Program-made: the position numbers and the translations under genes | Notes under the pieces: model-generated | The model's input: the letters and a program-made list of their open reading frames with translations, nothing else | Told to the model about the DNA's origin: nothing | The model's database searches: none | Source: Cystobacter fuscus DSM 2262 | Lineage (GTDB): Bacteria; Myxococcota; Myxococcia; Myxococcales; Myxococcaceae | Length of the DNA stretch: 64,000 bases | Direction of reading: 5' to 3' | NCBI RefSeq assembly: GCF_000335475.2 | Contig: NZ_ANAH02000005.1 | Coordinates: 558,001 to 622,000 of the forward strand | Shown: positions 25,783-35,001 of the stretch, one piece after another | Numbering within the stretch: position 1 is the first letter of the stretch | Layout of the letters: each line of letters begins with the position of its first letter

Positions 25783-26880
25783 TTGAGAACCGGTCTCGAC
25801 ATGAGGAGCGCCTCCGCGATGGTGGTGGCGCTGGCCTTGCTGCTGCCTCGCTCCGTCCCGGCCGCGAACGACAGCGAGGTGAAGAACTGCATCACCTCGA
25901 TCCGGCATCTGTACAAGAGTCTGGATTACGAGCATGCGCTGAGTCAGATCCAACTCGCGCGCCAGATGCAGCGGGGGACGGAGGACGAGGTCACGCTGTC
26001 CCTCTACGAGGGGCTCATCCTGTATGACATGGGCAAGCAGGATGAGGCGCTCACCGCCTTCCGGGCCGCCCTGTTGCTCAGGCCCGACGTGGCCCTTCCC
26101 GAGCAGAAGATCGCCCCCAAGGTCAGAACGCGTTTCGAGGACATGCGGCGCAAGGTCAAGAAGGAGATCGCACCAACGCTCGAGTCCACAGTCCCCTCCC
26201 GCGTGGCGGAGCCGTCTCCCAAGGCCCTGGCGGAGAACCAGCCCCCCGCGCCCTCGAAGCCGGTGGGCCCGGTGAAGTGCGAGCCCGTGCCTCCACAGTC
26301 GGCCGATACCAGCATGAGCGGCCAGCAGCAGTGGCGGCTCGCCGGTCTGAAGTACGAGCTGTGCTCCAAGGACCTCCTCCATGGCCAGACCGCCGAGACC
26401 CTGGCGACCTTGAGCACGCGAATGAAGGAGGCGACAACCAACTACCAGCGCATTCTCATCCGCAAGCAGATCGACCAGTTCGAGGAAGAAGCGAAGCACC
26501 CGCGGCCCGCCGAGGCCCTGAACACTCAAGCCACCGCATCAGCGAAAAAGCTCCAGGCAGCGGAGTCGTCCAGGGTGGAGCAGGAGAAATCCCCCCCGCC
26601 CGCGAGGCCCACGAGGCCGGTGAAGTGCGTGCCCGCCCCAGCCCAGCCAACGGCCGATTCCAGTCTCGGCACGACCCAACAGTGGCGGCTGGATCGTCTG
26701 AAGTATGCGCTGTGCTCCACGGGCCGCCTTCATGGACAAACCGCCGAGACCCTGGACGCCTTGACCACGCAGCTGAAGGACGCGACGACAAACTACCAAC
26801 GCGTCCTCGTCAAGAAGCAGCTCGACCAGCTCGAACCCCAGGCAGGGCTCTCGCCCCTCGCTGGAGCCACGGGACCGTGA
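25783..26880 (+). CDS. Exported TPR-like protein with a duplicated C-terminal module
   Basis: 365 residues. The start is TTG 25783, with AAGGGA about 11 nt upstream; ATG 25801 is an alternative. A signal peptide is present (SASAMVVALALLLPRSVPAA). Residues ~31-135 resemble tetratricopeptide helices (TLSLYEGLILYDMGKQDEAL, AFRAALLLRPDVALPEQKIA). The rest holds two ~75-residue copies of a module, at ~163-236 and ~279-353. Each has PVKC, QQWRL-LKY-LC, LHGQTAETL and ATTNYQR then KKQ/RKQ-DQ. The copies are separated by a Pro/Ala/Lys linker. One Cys pair per copy could form disulfides. Family unknown. Confidence 0.82.
   Translation: MRTGLDMRSASAMVVALALLLPRSVPAANDSEVKNCITSIRHLYKSLDYEHALSQIQLARQMQRGTEDEVTLSLYEGLILYDMGKQDEALTAFRAALLLRPDVALPEQKIAPKVRTRFEDMRRKVKKEIAPTLESTVPSRVAEPSPKALAENQPPAPSKPVGPVKCEPVPPQSADTSMSGQQQWRLAGLKYELCSKDLLHGQTAETLATLSTRMKEATTNYQRILIRKQIDQFEEEAKHPRPAEALNTQATASAKKLQAAESSRVEQEKSPPPARPTRPVKCVPAPAQPTADSSLGTTQQWRLDRLKYALCSTGRLHGQTAETLDALTTQLKDATTNYQRVLVKKQLDQLEPQAGLSPLAGATGP
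26269..26841 (+). repeat. Two in-frame copies of a ~75-codon module
   Basis: Copy 1 is at about 26269-26490 and copy 2 at about 26617-26841. They are clearly related at protein level and share DNA stretches such as CAGACCGCCGAGACCCTGG versus CAAACCGCCGAGACCCTGG. A ~125-bp linker separates them. Confidence 0.85.
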
Positions 26881-26904
26881 CGAGCCCCCAGAAAGGGGAC
26901 ACCG

Positions 26905-28362
26905 CTACCGCACCTGGATCGCGTCGGCGATGACGTAGGAACCCGCCGTGGTCCAGCGGCTCAACTGCACCTTGTTCCAGCCCGCGGGGAAGCTCCACGT
27001 GCCGAGAGTGTTCCACCTGCCGCCATTGGCCTGCTGGTTCACCTTCACGGTGGCCAGCTGGGTGCCATTGGCGTCCCAGACGATGAAGGGCGCGGTCGTC
27101 GAGCGATCACCCGCCGCGGTCCACCAGGCGTCGATCGTCCGGGTGGCCGCCGTGGGCAGGTAGAACCAGAACGTCGCCGGCTCGGAGACGGCCGCGGTGG
27201 GCGAGGCAAGGTAGTTCGAGCCGTAGTAGCCCGCCACGTTCGTGGACGAGGCCCAGCTGGTACCCGAGAGCTGGATGTAGCCCCGGGTGCTGTCGTTGTT
27301 GGCGTTGTTGCTGTCGATGACCAGGCCCGTGGGGGTGCTCCCTCCCGACGTCCACAGGTACGTCACGTCGACCCAGTCGTTGTTGCTCATCCCCAGGTCC
27401 GTCCAGAACGCGCCGTCGGCGATGTCGATGCCCGCGGGGTTGGCCGGACGGCGCCCGAACTGATCCAACCCACCGTTGAAGCCGTCCTGATAGGCGGCCT
27501 GGGCCTCGGGCTTGCCCTGCGGCAGGGTCTTCCACATCTCGCGGACACTCGAGGGATTCCAATAGTCATCCTTCGTGTTCCAGGGCCCCACGTCCCACAC
27601 GGAGGTGGTCGTGCACTTGCCCGTCTTCGGGTAGCACACCTTCACCTGGTACTCGGAACCGCCATTGGACGCGAGCGCCCGGCGCGACGGCAGCGCCACG
27701 AAACGATCGTTGGACTTGATGACATGGCCATTGGCGGTCGTGCCCCCCACCAGGCCCTCGCGCGTGGCGAAGACGCGGTAGCTCAGCGCCGCCAGGGATT
27801 GGAACTCCTCCCGCGACGGGTCTCCCTCCAGCGAGCCCTCCAGCCGCACCTCCCGCACCACGGGACCGCGACCGCGCTCGTCCGCGAGGAGCGCGAGCCT
27901 CACCTGCACCTCCGTGCCGGCGCGAGGCAGGCGCGCGGCCTCTCCCGCGCTGGCGGTGCGCCACTCGCTCCAGGCTCCATCGGGCGTACGCACCCGGACA
28001 TCCACCTCGACGCCCATCTCCGGGGATGCGCTCGCCTGGAGCAGCGGCCGGATCGTGTCCACGGGCTGTTCCAACCGACGGGCCGGAAAGGTGTAGAGGC
28101 CCATGAGCCGGCTCAACCCCTCGGGCCTGCGCATGACGGCATAGGGCTCGAAGAGCAACCCCTCCGAGGTGCGCACGAGTTCACCCGTGCCCTCGCCGGT
28201 GGCGAGTTCCTCCGTCCAGCGCGAGGTGCTGGCACTCGCCACAAGGGCCACCCGCGAAGACGCCGCGTCGGGCAGCTGGGGGCTCTGCGCGAACGCGGAG
28301 CCTCCCGCGAGCGCGACTCCCCACATCATCGTCATGAAGATGGACCGCGGCCTCGAGCGCAT
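26905..28362 (-). CDS. Secreted protein with a golvesin C-terminal-like domain
   Basis: 485 residues from ATG 28362, chosen because GGGAG lies 7 nt upstream and the signal peptide follows ([20 protein letters not shown]). The first third is a beta-rich sequence with Arg/Glu-rich turns ([20 protein letters not shown]). The middle ([20 protein letters not shown], then [13 protein letters not shown]) resembles a double-psi-barrel (RlpA/expansin-like) fold. The last ~130 residues ([60 protein letters not shown]) match the golvesin C-terminal domain found in secreted and amidase-linked proteins. It may bind cell-wall or polysaccharide material (inference). Confidence 0.82.
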   Translation of the reverse strand: MRSRPRSIFMTMMWGVALAGGSAFAQSPQLPDAASSRVALVASASTSRWTEELATGEGTGELVRTSEGLLFEPYAVMRRPEGLSRLMGLYTFPARRLEQPVDTIRPLLQASASPEMGVEVDVRVRTPDGAWSEWRTASAGEAARLPRAGTEVQVRLALLADERGRGPVVREVRLEGSLEGDPSREEFQSLAALSYRVFATREGLVGGTTANGHVIKSNDRFVALPSRRALASNGGSEYQVKVCYPKTGKCTTTSVWDVGPWNTKDDYWNPSSVREMWKTLPQGKPEAQAAYQDGFNGGLDQFGRRPANPAGIDIADGAFWTDLGMSNNDWVDVTYLWTSGGSTPTGLVIDSNNANNDSTRGYIQLSGTSWASSTNVAGYYGSNYLASPTAAVSEPATFWFYLPTAATRTIDAWWTAAGDRSTTAPFIVWDANGTQLATVKVNQQANGGRWNTLGTWSFPAGWNKVQLSRWTTAGSYVIADAIQVR

Positions 28363-28394
28363 GGATGGACTCCCGGTGAGTGAGCAGGCGTCCA

Positions 28395-28423
28395 ATCCTA
28401 GCTTTTTCTTGGAATTTGATAAA
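28395..28423 (-). promoter_or_regulatory. Possible promoter of the golvesin-type gene
   Basis: On the minus strand TTTATC (28423-28418) and TAGGAT (28400-28395) are 17 bp apart, in an AT-rich patch about 30 bp upstream of the ATG at 28362. The match to the housekeeping consensus is modest. Confidence 0.3.
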
Positions 28424-28474
28424 CGCGGGAAATCCGCTTCTGTCGAGGTGGAGTCGGAAGCGATGCGTCATCGC

Positions 28475-28503
28475 GAGCGACGAGCCCCAAGGGATCGTCG
28501 CTC
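28475..28503 (-). terminator. Inverted repeat downstream of cysS
   Basis: GAGCGACGA (28475-28483) pairs with TCGTCGCTC (28495-28503) around an 11-nt loop, 34 nt past the cysS stop on the minus strand. No U-tract follows, so termination is uncertain; it may be a pause site. Confidence 0.35.
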
Positions 28504-28536
28504 ACGGGCAGATGGATACCCGCGAAGGAGGGAGCC

Positions 28537-30009
28537 CTACGCGGGCGCGGCCACCTTCCACAGGGTGCCCGCCGCGGTGTCCATGATCTCCACGCCCAGG
28601 GACTTCAGCTCGACGCGCAGCCGGTCCGCCTCGGCGAAGTCCTTGGCCTTGCGGGCCTCCGCGCGCGCCGCCATCAACTGTTCCACCCGCGCCACGTCGA
28701 GCCCCCGCTCCTTCACGGCCCGGTCCCGGCGCCGCAGCAGCCAGGACGCCGGCGCCTCCTCGAACAGGCCGAGGATGCCCGACACCTTGCGCACGTCCTC
28801 GCGCAACGCCCGCAGGGTGCGGCCCACCACGGCCTTGTCCTTGACCGGCGGCTTGTCCACCAGCTCGTTCATCATCGCGAACAGGCCCGAGAGCACTCCC
28901 AGCGCGCCCGCCGAGTTGAAGTCGTCGTCCATCTGGGCCTCGAAGTCCGCCATGAAGCGCGCGGCGTCGCCGTGCAGCGGGCCCGGGGCGAACTCCTTGC
29001 CACCCACGCGCTCGTCCACCTTGCGCAGGGTCTCGTAGAAGTACTCCATGCGCAGCTCGGCGTCCGCCAGGCCCTTGTCCGAGAAGGCCAGGGGATGGCG
29101 GTAGTGCGTGGAGAGGAAGAAGAAGCGCAGCGCCTCGGCGTCCACCCGCTCCAGGGCCTCGCGCAGGCGCACCACGTTGCCGAGCGACTTGGACATCTTC
29201 GCCCCCTCGAGATCGAGGAAGCCGCAGTGCATCCAGTAGCGCGCCAGGGTGTGGCCACTCGCGGCCTCGCTCTGGGCGAGCTCGTTCTCATGGTGCGGGA
29301 AGATGAGATCCAACCCACCGCCGTGGATGTCGAAGGTCTCGCCCAGGTAGCGCTCGCTCATGGCCGAGCACTCGATGTGCCACCCGGGCCGGCCCGGGCC
29401 CCAGGGGCTGTCCCAGGACGGCTCGCCCGGCTTGGCGGCCTTCCACAGGGCGAAGTCCAGCGGCTCGTGCTTCTGCTCACCGGGCTGGACGCGCTCGCCC
29501 ACGCACAGCTCATCCAGGTCACGCTTGGACAGCTTCGCGTAGTCGGGGTAGCGCCGCACGGAGAAGTACACGTCGCCCTGGGAGGCGTACGCCACGCCCT
29601 TGTCCACCAGCTTGCCGATGATGCGCAGGATCTCCGGAATGTGATCGCTCACCTTGGGTGAGACGTCCGGCTCCAGCAGGTGCAGGGCCCGGGCATCCTC
29701 GCGGAACGCCTCCACGAACCGCGCCGCCAGCGCCACCGGAGCCTCGCCCGTCTCCTGCGCGGCCTTGATGATCTTGTCGTCCACGTCGGTGTAGTTGCGC
29801 ACGTACGTCACCTCGAAGCCGCGGTGGCGCAGATAACGCACCACGACATCGAAGGACGTGAACGTGCGCGCGTTGCCGATGTGGACGTAGCTGTAGACCG
29901 TCGGGCCACACACATAGACGCCCAGCTTGCCCGGGACGACAGGCACCAGCGTCTCCTTCTGCATCGTCATCGTGTTGAAAAGGCGGATGGATGCGGCGGC
30001 CACGTGCAC
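28537..30009 (-). CDS. cysS: Cysteinyl-tRNA synthetase
   Basis: 490 residues from GTG 30009, which has GGAGG about 5 nt upstream. The longer open frame upstream is non-coding leader. Class I synthetase motifs: HIGH-type signature [10 protein letters not shown]; zinc ligands in [21 protein letters not shown] and [18 protein letters not shown] in [11 protein letters not shown]; and the anticodon-binding C-terminal helices ([20 protein letters not shown]). The length matches the family. It charges tRNA-Cys in the cytoplasm. The leader holds a set of alternative stems. Divergent from the FHA gene. Confidence 0.97.
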   Translation of the reverse strand: MHVAAASIRLFNTMTMQKETLVPVVPGKLGVYVCGPTVYSYVHIGNARTFTSFDVVVRYLRHRGFEVTYVRNYTDVDDKIIKAAQETGEAPVALAARFVEAFREDARALHLLEPDVSPKVSDHIPEILRIIGKLVDKGVAYASQGDVYFSVRRYPDYAKLSKRDLDELCVGERVQPGEQKHEPLDFALWKAAKPGEPSWDSPWGPGRPGWHIECSAMSERYLGETFDIHGGGLDLIFPHHENELAQSEAASGHTLARYWMHCGFLDLEGAKMSKSLGNVVRLREALERVDAEALRFFFLSTHYRHPLAFSDKGLADAELRMEYFYETLRKVDERVGGKEFAPGPLHGDAARFMADFEAQMDDDFNSAGALGVLSGLFAMMNELVDKPPVKDKAVVGRTLRALREDVRKVSGILGLFEEAPASWLLRRRDRAVKERGLDVARVEQLMAARAEARKAKDFAEADRLRVELKSLGVEIMDTAAGTLWKVAAPA

Positions 30010-30036
30010 GAACCTCCAGGGCGGTCGATTCTCGAG

Positions 30037-30068
30037 TTCCGACTGCTGATTCCGACGCGCAGTCGGAA
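30037..30068 (-). promoter_or_regulatory. Alternative-stem element in the cysS leader
   Basis: TTCCGACTGC (30037-30046) and GCAGTCGGAA (30059-30068) form a perfect 10-bp inverted repeat. A second TTCCGAC at 30050-30056 can instead pair with the same GTCGGAA (30062-30068). In the minus-strand RNA the 5' UUCCGAC thus has two competing GUCGGAA partners, about 30 nt before the GTG start. It is not a T-box: there is no T-box consensus and the host is not a Firmicute. Confidence 0.5.
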
Positions 30069-30076
30069 AGACGGGA

Positions 30077-30105
30077 CTTTCACAACGGCCCGACGACTCA
30101 GTCAA
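30077..30105 (-). promoter_or_regulatory. Possible cysS promoter
   Basis: On the minus strand TTGACT (30105-30100) is followed after 17 bp by TGAAAG (30082-30077). The -35 is good and the -10 poor. Transcription from here would carry the alternative-stem element in a leader of about 60 nt. Confidence 0.35.
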
Positions 30106-30211
30106 CATAGATGGGCCCTCGCTCCCCCTTCCCGGCCGAAAAAAGACTATCCTGCTGCCCTGGGAGACCCCCCGTCTCGCCCGGCCATCGAATCCTGGGA
30201 GAAGCACCCCC

Positions 30212-31474
30212 ATGAGTCCTCCGAATCCCAAGCGCCCGCCCCGCTCCGCTCCGCCCTCCGTGGCGGAGGGGGGAGAGACCACGGCGCCCGCGGATGATGT
30301 GGACCTGCCCTTCGATGATGACGAAGTGGCGCCCCTGCAGGCCGATGATCCGCGACCCCAGCGCGTGCCCCAGTTTCCCATGGGCCCGCGCCGTTCGCGT
30401 CGGCACGCGGCGGGCACCTCCCGCCAGGAGCGGGACCGCGAGTTTCCCGCCCGCTTCTCCTCCGGCGAGTACGAGGATCCCGGCCACGAGCGCGCCTGCC
30501 TCTATGTCGAGCGCGGTCCCGGCACGGGCCAGTTGGTCCCCATCAAGCAGGGGGTGCTGACGTTGGGCCGCGCCTCCTCGTCCGACCTGCGGCTGCAGCA
30601 CCCCTCCATCAGTCGGCGCCACGCCCAGCTCACCCGCCTGGGCGACCGGCTCCTGCTCAAGGACGTGGGCAGCCAGAACGGCACCTACGTCAACCGCGTC
30701 CGGCTCACGGGCGAGCGAGAGCTGCGCTCGGGAGATGAAATAGCCCTGGGCAACGCGTTGCTGCGCGTGAGAGGGCCGGGACCCATGCCCTCGCGCCGCG
30801 GCGCCGACGGCCGGCGCGCCTCGCCCCTCCGGGTGGGCCTGAGCGCCCAGCGCCTCGTCCTGCTCGCCGCCGCGTCGAGTGGCCTGGTGGCCGTGTTCCT
30901 CACGCTCTCGGCGGTCCGGTTGATGCGCGAGGAGCCGCGGGTGGAGAAATCCGAGCCGTTCCACGCCCGGGAGCCGGACATCGAGGTGGAGGTGACCGCG
31001 GAGCCCCCTCCTCCAGGCCCCGAGGCCGAGCCCCCCACGGCGAGTGCCCAGGCACTCGCCGAGGAGGCCCGGCCCACCGCTCCCACCACCCGTCCGGGAC
31101 GGGACACCGGCCGCACCGTGAAGGAGGGCTCCGTCAAGACCGCCCCGAAGCCTCCGCCGCCCGAGCTCCACGCGGCCCCGAATCCCGACGCGGAGGCGGA
31201 AGTCCTCGCCCAATACGAGTCGGGACACGTCGAGGCGGCCCTGAGCCTCGCCCGGCGCGAGCACGTGGAGAACCTGGCCCTGCTGCTGGAGCGCTTCCAG
31301 CAGGCGTGGAAGGCGGGTCAGGCCGCCATGGAGGCCCGGGACGCCCCGGCCGCCATCCGCCACTTCACCGAGGCGCACACCCTCGATCGGCAGATCGCCC
31401 AGGGGTGGGGAGCGTACGCGCCGCGCATCCGCCAGGCGTTGACCCAGGCCCAGGCGCAGATCCAGAGCCCGTAG
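30212..31474 (+). CDS. FHA-domain transmembrane protein
   Basis: 420 residues; GGGAGAAG lies about 6 nt before the ATG. An acidic, Pro-rich N terminus (~1-90) leads into an FHA domain (~93-188) with the phosphothreonine-binding residues conserved: GR119-120, PSISRRHAQL (Ser132, His137) and GSQNGTYVN (Asn156). A transmembrane helix (~213-232, LVLLAAASSGLVAVFLTLSA) separates it from a Pro/Glu/Ala-rich linker. A TPR-like C-terminal helical repeat follows (~345-415, AEVLAQYESGHVEAALSLAR). FHA domains read Ser/Thr kinase signals, which are abundant in myxobacteria; no kinase gene adjoins it. With the FHA inside, the C-terminal region would be periplasmic. Confidence 0.9.
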   Translation: MSPPNPKRPPRSAPPSVAEGGETTAPADDVDLPFDDDEVAPLQADDPRPQRVPQFPMGPRRSRRHAAGTSRQERDREFPARFSSGEYEDPGHERACLYVERGPGTGQLVPIKQGVLTLGRASSSDLRLQHPSISRRHAQLTRLGDRLLLKDVGSQNGTYVNRVRLTGERELRSGDEIALGNALLRVRGPGPMPSRRGADGRRASPLRVGLSAQRLVLLAAASSGLVAVFLTLSAVRLMREEPRVEKSEPFHAREPDIEVEVTAEPPPPGPEAEPPTASAQALAEEARPTAPTTRPGRDTGRTVKEGSVKTAPKPPPPELHAAPNPDAEAEVLAQYESGHVEAALSLARREHVENLALLLERFQQAWKAGQAAMEARDAPAAIRHFTEAHTLDRQIAQGWGAYAPRIRQALTQAQAQIQSP

Positions 31475-31520
31475 CCGCCCGGGCGGGCCCCCTCATGGGG
31501 CAAGGAAACAGGGGCCAAAG

Positions 31521-31557
31521 AAAAACCCCGGTCCCCCATATGGGGAGCCGGGGTTTT
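31521..31557. terminator. Bidirectional intrinsic terminator between the FHA gene and cdnL
   Basis: AAAACCCCGG (31522-31531) pairs with CCGGGGTTTT (31548-31557), with an inner CCCC/GGGG stem. The + strand ends in TTTT, and the minus strand ends in TTTTT (complement of 31521-31525), so it serves both convergent genes, which end at 31474 and 31578. Confidence 0.85.
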
Positions 31558-31577
31558 CAACGTCCACCCGAGGAGGC

Positions 31578-32072
31578 TCAGGCGATGTTGAAGATCTTCT
31601 TCAGGTCCGACTCGATCTCGTCCTCGGAGCAGTCCTTGGCCAGCGACAGTTCCTTGATGAGCAGCGAGCGCGCCGTGTCCAGCATCTTGCGCTCACCGAA
31701 GGAGAGATCCTTGTCACCCTTGAGCAGGTACAGGTCGCGCAGCACCTCGGCGATCTCGAACACGGAGCCGGTCTTGATCTTCTCCATGTACTCCCGGTAG
31801 CGACGGTTCCACGTCGTGGAGTCGACCGAGATGTCCTTCTCCTTCAGGATGGAATAGACCTGCTTGACGTCTTCCTCGCTGATGATTTCCCGGAGGCCAA
31901 CCGAGCCCACCTTGTTGATTGGGATCATGATGCGCATCCCATTTTCCAGGATTCGCAGCACGTAGAAGGACTGACGTTGCCCGGCGACTTCGGTGTGCTC
32001 GATGCCCATCACCTCGCCCACACCCTGCCCGGGGTACACAGCCTTATCGCCGGTCTTGAAGCTCGTCTGCAC
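31578..32072 (-). CDS. cdnL: CdnL, CarD-like RNA polymerase-binding regulator
   Basis: 164 residues, the same length as the known Myxococcus xanthus CdnL. The N-terminal Tudor-like RNA-polymerase interaction domain (FKTGDKAVYPGQGVGEVMGI; QRQSFYVLRILENGMRIMIP) is followed by the all-helical C-terminal DNA-binding domain (TTWNRRYREYMEKIKTGSVF, including the conserved Trp; LLKGDKDLSFGERKMLDTAR). CdnL stabilises open complexes at rRNA and other housekeeping promoters and is essential in M. xanthus. It lacks the HMGA-like tail of CarD proper. The start is GTG 32072, with GAGGAGG about 9 nt upstream. Shares a bidirectional terminator with the FHA gene. Confidence 0.97.
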   Translation of the reverse strand: MQTSFKTGDKAVYPGQGVGEVMGIEHTEVAGQRQSFYVLRILENGMRIMIPINKVGSVGLREIISEEDVKQVYSILKEKDISVDSTTWNRRYREYMEKIKTGSVFEIAEVLRDLYLLKGDKDLSFGERKMLDTARSLLIKELSLAKDCSEDEIESDLKKIFNIA

Positions 32073-32131
32073 TCGTTACCGCCTCCTCTAGGATGGCTTG
32101 GTCTCGACACCCGGCCTCGGAAAACGTCCCA

Positions 32132-32160
32132 CTCGTACCACAATCCAACCCCTCCAGCAA
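32132..32160 (-). promoter_or_regulatory. Possible cdnL promoter
   Basis: On the minus strand TTGCTG (32160-32155) and TACGAG (32137-32132) are 17 bp apart, about 60 bp upstream of the GTG start. The consensus match is weak, but it is the best-spaced pair in this 200-bp divergent intergenic region shared with comEC. Confidence 0.3.
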
Positions 32161-32274
32161 CTTTGGCGTCTTGACCCGGCGGGTTTTCCCGGACTAGCCT
32201 GCGCCGCTTTGCGTGGGTGTCCTCTTGGGTAGAGTGCTACACCCTGACTGGACGGAGTGGGTGGGGGGTGGGTG

Positions 32275-34740
32275 ATGGGCCGTTCGTCGTGGCGAGATTT
32301 GACCGTACGTCCGCTGTTCTTTCCCGCCGTGAGCCTCATGCTCGGCGCGGGTCTGTGGATACGAACGAGCGCGGGCGAGGGGGCATTCCAATTACTGATG
32401 GCTTCGACCGTGGCGGTGGGCGCACTGGGGCTCGCTCGCCTGCCTGGTGCCCATCTGGGCGTGCTCGGGGCCCTGGCGCTCACGGGCGCGGGGCTGGCGT
32501 CCCTGGAGGCCGGGGTGGAGGTGCCTCCCGGACTGCGAGAAGGAGGCCGCGCGGTCCTGGAGGGAGAGGTGGAGCGCGTGGAGGCCACCGCGGAGTCCAC
32601 ACGCCTGTTGCTGGCTGTTGTCCGCGTGGGGCCCCGGGCCGAGACCCCCGCCCGCTTCCGCGCCCTCCTGTCCGCGCGAGGCGCGCTTCCCGTGCTCCTG
32701 CCAGGACAGCGCCTGCGCCTGGAAGCCAAGCTGAAGCCACTCGAGCCCGCGGCGAATCCAGGAGAAAAGGACTTCTCCGCGAAACGCTGGCGACTGGGGA
32801 TGGCGTTCACCGGGGGCTTCGAGCCCGCGCGGCTGCTCGTGCTGTCCCCCGCCCCACGCTGGCGTGAGGCCCTGGTCCAGCTTCAGGAGGGGCTCGCCCG
32901 GGCGGTGCATGCCGTGGCGCCGTCGCCCGACGCGGCCACGCTCTTCCTCACCCTCGCGGCCGGACAGCGCGCCGCGCTCGATGACGCATTGGAGGAGGAC
33001 TTCTCGCGCAGCGGGCTGGCGCATGTGTTGAGCGTGAGCGGGCTGCACGTGGCGGCGCTCGCGCTCATGACGCTCGCCCTGCTGCGTGGGTTGTTCGTGC
33101 GCGCGGGCTCGGCCCTGCCCATGTCGCGGCGGGTGGATGCGCGGCGGCTCGCGGCCCCCGCCGCCATTCCCTTCGTCTGGGCCTATGTCGTCTTCACCGG
33201 CAACCAGCCCCCCGCGGTGCGCTCGGCGGTGATGGCCACCGTCGTCCTGCTGGGGCTCACGCTCTGGCGCCGGGCCGATGGGCTCAACAGCCTCGCCGCC
33301 GCCGCCGCGCTGCTCGTCGTCTGGACGCCCTCGAGCGTCGCCGATCTCTCGCTGCAACTGTCCTTCCTCGCCGTCTTCAGCCTGCTGCTGCTCACCCCCG
33401 CGCTGCGCGAGGCCGTCCCCCTGCCGCCGCCCGACCCGCGCGAGCCGCACCGGCTGCGGCGCCTGCTGGCGAGCACGAGGGAGACGGTGTTGGAGACGTT
33501 CTGCGCGAGCGCCGCCGTCACCGTGGCGAGTCTTCCGCTGGTGGCCGGAACGTTTGGCCGCGCGAGCCTCGCGGGGCTCGTCTCCAACATCGTCTGTCTG
33601 CCCCTGTGCGGCCTGCTCACCGGCTTCGCCGCGGGCGGCGCGGCCCTCTTCGTCGCGGCGCCCGTGCTGGCCACCCCGCTGCTGTGGGGCGGCGCGTGGG
33701 CCTCGCAGGTGCTGCTCTGGCTCACCCGCTTCTTCGCCCACGTGCCCCTGGCCACGGTGGAGCTGCCCTCGTTCGGCGCCGCCGCCTCGCTGCTCTATGG
33801 CGTGGGGCTCGTGTGCTGGGCCCTGGGCGAGCGGCGCTGGCGCCTGGGAGGACTCCTCGTGCCCGCGAGCCTGGTACTCGCCCTGCTGCTCCCCCGCGTC
33901 CTTCCCGAGCCGGGCCTGCGCATCACCTTCCTGTCCGTGGGCCAGGGAGACGCGATGGTGCTCAGCTCCGCGGGACACCACGCGCTGCTCGATGGAGGCG
34001 GTGTGCCCGGCGGCGCGGATCCCGGGCTGCGCGTCGTCGTCCCCTTCCTGCGCGCCTCCCGCATCGAGCGGTTGGACCTGGCCGTCCTCTCCCATCCCCA
34101 CCCGGATCACGCGCTCGGTCTCATCTCCGCGCTGCAACAGGTGCCCACCGAGCGACTGTGGCTGCCCGCGGACAGCGCGGACGGTCCCTTGTCGCGGCAG
34201 CTCATCGCCGCGGCCGCGGGAGCCCACGTCGAGGAAGTGCAGCGGGGCCATGCCCCGTACCTCCTCGGGGAGGCCACGCTGGAGGTGCTTGGACCGCCGG
34301 AAGATCGCCTGCTGCTCGAGGGCCAGAACGACACGAGCGTGGTGCTGCTCGTGCGCCATGGCGACGTCACCGTGCTGCTCCCTGGAGACGTGGAGGAGGC
34401 GGGCGAAGAGGCCCTGCTCGCGGAGGGAGCGCTCGGACCGGTGGCGGTGCTCAAGGCGCCCCACCATGGCTCGCGCACCTCCTCCACCGAGGGCTTGCTT
34501 GCTCGGCTGCGTCCGCGCTTCGCCATCTTCTGCGTGGGCCGCCGCAACCGCTTCGGCTTTCCGCACCCGGAGGTGGAGGCGCGTTATCGGGCCCTGGGGA
34601 CGGAGTGTCTGCGCACCGACCTTCACGGGGCCATCACCCTGGAGAGTGACGGACACGACGTACGCTTGAGCCCCTTCCTACCCGCCTCGGAGAGGAACGA
34701 GGATGTGGTTGCACCCGCGCGCGCTCATCACCAGCCTTGA
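32275..34740 (+). CDS. comEC: DNA uptake channel protein ComEC/Rec2
   Basis: 821 residues from ATG 32275 (a GTG 18 nt upstream is also in frame). It is the inner-membrane channel that brings single-stranded DNA into the cytoplasm during natural transformation. It has an N-terminal membrane part with a DUF4131-type soluble region and the Competence domain (VLSVSGLHVAALALMTLALL; PFVWAYVVFTGNQPPAVRSA), with about ten hydrophobic segments. A C-terminal metallo-beta-lactamase domain (RITFLSVGQGDAMVLSSAGH, SHPHPDHALGL, LLPGDVEEAGEEAL, LKAPHHGSRTSS) has the metal-binding His/Asp motif intact. No other competence gene adjoins it. Its end overlaps the next small gene by 38 nt. Confidence 0.96.
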   Translation: MGRSSWRDLTVRPLFFPAVSLMLGAGLWIRTSAGEGAFQLLMASTVAVGALGLARLPGAHLGVLGALALTGAGLASLEAGVEVPPGLREGGRAVLEGEVERVEATAESTRLLLAVVRVGPRAETPARFRALLSARGALPVLLPGQRLRLEAKLKPLEPAANPGEKDFSAKRWRLGMAFTGGFEPARLLVLSPAPRWREALVQLQEGLARAVHAVAPSPDAATLFLTLAAGQRAALDDALEEDFSRSGLAHVLSVSGLHVAALALMTLALLRGLFVRAGSALPMSRRVDARRLAAPAAIPFVWAYVVFTGNQPPAVRSAVMATVVLLGLTLWRRADGLNSLAAAAALLVVWTPSSVADLSLQLSFLAVFSLLLLTPALREAVPLPPPDPREPHRLRRLLASTRETVLETFCASAAVTVASLPLVAGTFGRASLAGLVSNIVCLPLCGLLTGFAAGGAALFVAAPVLATPLLWGGAWASQVLLWLTRFFAHVPLATVELPSFGAAASLLYGVGLVCWALGERRWRLGGLLVPASLVLALLLPRVLPEPGLRITFLSVGQGDAMVLSSAGHHALLDGGGVPGGADPGLRVVVPFLRASRIERLDLAVLSHPHPDHALGLISALQQVPTERLWLPADSADGPLSRQLIAAAAGAHVEEVQRGHAPYLLGEATLEVLGPPEDRLLLEGQNDTSVVLLVRHGDVTVLLPGDVEEAGEEALLAEGALGPVAVLKAPHHGSRTSSTEGLLARLRPRFAIFCVGRRNRFGFPHPEVEARYRALGTECLRTDLHGAITLESDGHDVRLSPFLPASERNEDVVAPARAHHQP

Positions 34741-34999
34741 GGCGATGATCTCCGAAGACACTGACCTGCGTCAGCTCACCGCCGATCTCAAGCACATGCT
34801 CCCTCCGGGTGAACCCGTGGGCTATCTGCGCGGCAAGGCGTTCATGCGCGACCTGCTCGTGACCACCAAGGGCTTCTCCCAACTGGAGGCCGAGGAGCTC
34901 ATCGACACCCTGGAGCTCAACGGCTTCCTGCGCTTCCTCGGGAACCCGACCGAGCGATCCATGGCGGACGCGCACTGGGAGATCTCCCCGCACGCGTAG
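34703..34999 (+). CDS. Small helical protein of unknown function
   Basis: 98 residues in a different frame from comEC, overlapping its last 38 nt. GAACGAGG precedes the ATG. The protein is helical and charged (LEAMISEDTDLRQLTADLKH; GKAFMRDLLVTTKGFSQLEA; EELIDTLELNGFLRFLGNPT), with no signal peptide. The last part resembles a winged-helix-like or fold-initiating helical bundle, but I cannot assign a family. It sits between comEC and an endonuclease-V-like gene (2-nt gap to the latter), so the three are probably one transcript. Confidence 0.78.
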   Translation: MWLHPRALITSLEAMISEDTDLRQLTADLKHMLPPGEPVGYLRGKAFMRDLLVTTKGFSQLEAEELIDTLELNGFLRFLGNPTERSMADAHWEISPHA

Positions 35000-35001
35000 C
35001 C

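Noticed and set aside
30037-30068. T-box riboswitch in the cysS leader
   Set aside because: No T-box bulge sequence or specifier loop is visible and T-boxes are not known in this lineage.
32392-34656. Very long open frame antisense to comEC (754 codons)
   Set aside because: It is the mirror of a clearly identified gene. The translation is His/Arg/Gln-rich with no family signal, a common artefact at this GC content.
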